Origin: Micromonospora_J zhanjiangensis
GTDB taxonomy: Bacteria > Actinomycetota > Actinomycetes > Mycobacteriales > Micromonosporaceae
Reading direction: 5' to 3'
Length of the DNA: 64,000 nucleotides
Assembly (NCBI RefSeq): GCF_042650605.1
Contig: NZ_JBHSBN010000019.1
Coordinates: 1-64,000 of the forward strand
A program made the translations under genes and the position numbers. Positions 63,507 through 64,000 of the stretch are shown here, piece by piece (position 1 is the first letter of the stretch; every line of letters begins with the position of its first letter). Under the pieces are notes generated by a model. That model was given only the letters and a program-made list of their open reading frames with translations. It did not search any database and had not been told where the DNA came from.

Positions 63507-64000
63507 TCAAGGCCGGATGCCGGCCAGCAGGGTCACCACCCGGTCGGCGAAGGCGCGGGGGTGGGTGAGGCCGCCGTTGTGCCCGCCGGGAAAATCGACG
63601 GTTGGCGCGCCGACCAGCGCGCCGAGTTCCTCGACGCAGCGACGGTGGAAGACCCGCGCGGGCGTCGCGTTGCCGTGTGCGGGCACGATCCGGGTACCCG
63701 CGGCGAGCAGGGCGGTCGTGTCCACCGTCTCCCGGACGATGGCCGGGATCTCCCGGTCGAGTAGGAAGGCGAACCCCGCGGCCCGGTCCGGCGTGATCGG
63801 CGCCGGGGTCGCTCCCGGCTCCAACTCCTGGGTCGCCGGGTCGATGCCGAGGGCGTCCCCCATCGTGCGTACGGCCGTCAGCCACCCGTCCCGCCGGTAG
63901 GTCGCGTGCAGGTCGTCCAGGATCCGCCGGGCGGATGCCCGCTCGTCCGGCGGTAACACCTGCGGTACGGGTGGCTCGTGCGCCACCAGCACGGAGAGCG
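63507..64000 (-). CDS. Alpha/beta hydrolase, C-terminal part (start beyond right edge)
   Basis: The visible 164 residues read LSVLVAHEPPVPQVLP near the edge, then ADERAS-type cap helices, ALLAAGTRIVPAHGNATPA and FPGGHNGGLTHPRAFADRV with the likely catalytic His in GGHNGG. VAHEPP is the strand after the nucleophile elbow in the RsbQ/haloperoxidase-like hydrolases, so the Ser itself lies outside the window. Soluble; substrate unknown. Confidence 0.85.
   Translation of the reverse strand, partial: LSVLVAHEPPVPQVLPPDERASARRILDDLHATYRRDGWLTAVRTMGDALGIDPATQELEPGATPAPITPDRAAGFAFLLDREIPAIVRETVDTTALLAAGTRIVPAHGNATPARVFHRRCVEELGALVGAPTVDFPGGHNGGLTHPRAFADRVVTLLAGIRP

Overview
The window is high-GC DNA (well over 70 % by eye) with GTG/TTG starts, strong GGAGG-type ribosome binding sites and many 1-4 nt overlaps between co-directional genes. 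The gene set (BldC-like regulator, futalosine-type menaquinone enzymes, ResABC-type cytochrome c maturation, DUF4229, ECF sigma with a CU044_5270 partner, SpoIIE phosphatase) and a 21-bp palindromic intergenic element of a kind I associate with Micromonospora relatives point to a filamentous actinomycete, probably Micromonosporaceae. This is an inference from content. No rRNA, tRNA, CRISPR array or intact prophage was seen.

Layout. 0-1 kb: remains of an IS200/IS605 element (tnpB running off the left edge, tnpA broken). 1.1-10.2 kb: housekeeping and transport genes: a DUF4352 lipidless membrane protein, threonine dehydratase-like enzyme, DUF418 membrane protein, protease II, GlcE-like flavoprotein, and a divergent EamA exporter/MocR regulator pair whose start codons overlap. 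10.3-17.6 kb: a signalling block with a SpoIIE-type phosphatase facing a 1455-residue soluble poly-HAMP hybrid histidine kinase and its receiver partner. 17.6-21.4 kb: a small accessory island with a broken GNAT gene, a HicA-like small gene coupled to an unknown partner, a PP2C-like phosphatase, a TPR regulator and a Cys-rich mini-protein. 21.4-28.1 kb: a STAS protein, then hemL-phosphatase-resA-ccdA-resB-ccsB, a tightly overlapped haem/cytochrome c biogenesis operon.

28.1-40.1 kb: a TetR/FAD-monooxygenase pair, a secreted lipase, and menaquinone genes (UbiD-like decarboxylase, MqnP prenyltransferase, UbiX) split by a second TetR/FAD-monooxygenase pair; then BldC-like, Lrp/AsnC, SDR, a Cds1-type PLP enzyme and a glycolipid-binding-like protein. 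40.3-47.7 kb: a DEAD-box helicase, a Pro/Ala-rich tail-anchored protein with 30-bp tandem repeats, an NlpC/P60 endopeptidase, an MqnE homologue that has lost its radical-SAM core, and two small membrane proteins. 47.7-55.4 kb: a secreted C39-like peptidase, an M14 carboxypeptidase remnant, a cobalamin riboswitch driving a BtuF-BtuC-BtuD importer, the palindromic element, and an operon for an ABC-2 exporter with its own winged-helix regulator. 55.6-64 kb: ECF sigma factor and partner, a 1236-residue secreted subtilase, a secreted serine hydrolase, an internally deleted BNR/propeller gene, and the C-terminal part of an alpha/beta hydrolase.

Themes: respiratory quinone and cytochrome assembly; cell envelope and secreted hydrolases; and several local regulator-target pairs whose operators can be read as inverted repeats. 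The most unusual items are the MqnE-like protein without its iron-sulfur core, the near-identical HAMP repeat array, the overlapping divergent start codons framed by a 9-bp inverted repeat, the HicA-like gene pair, and the palindromic intergenic repeat.
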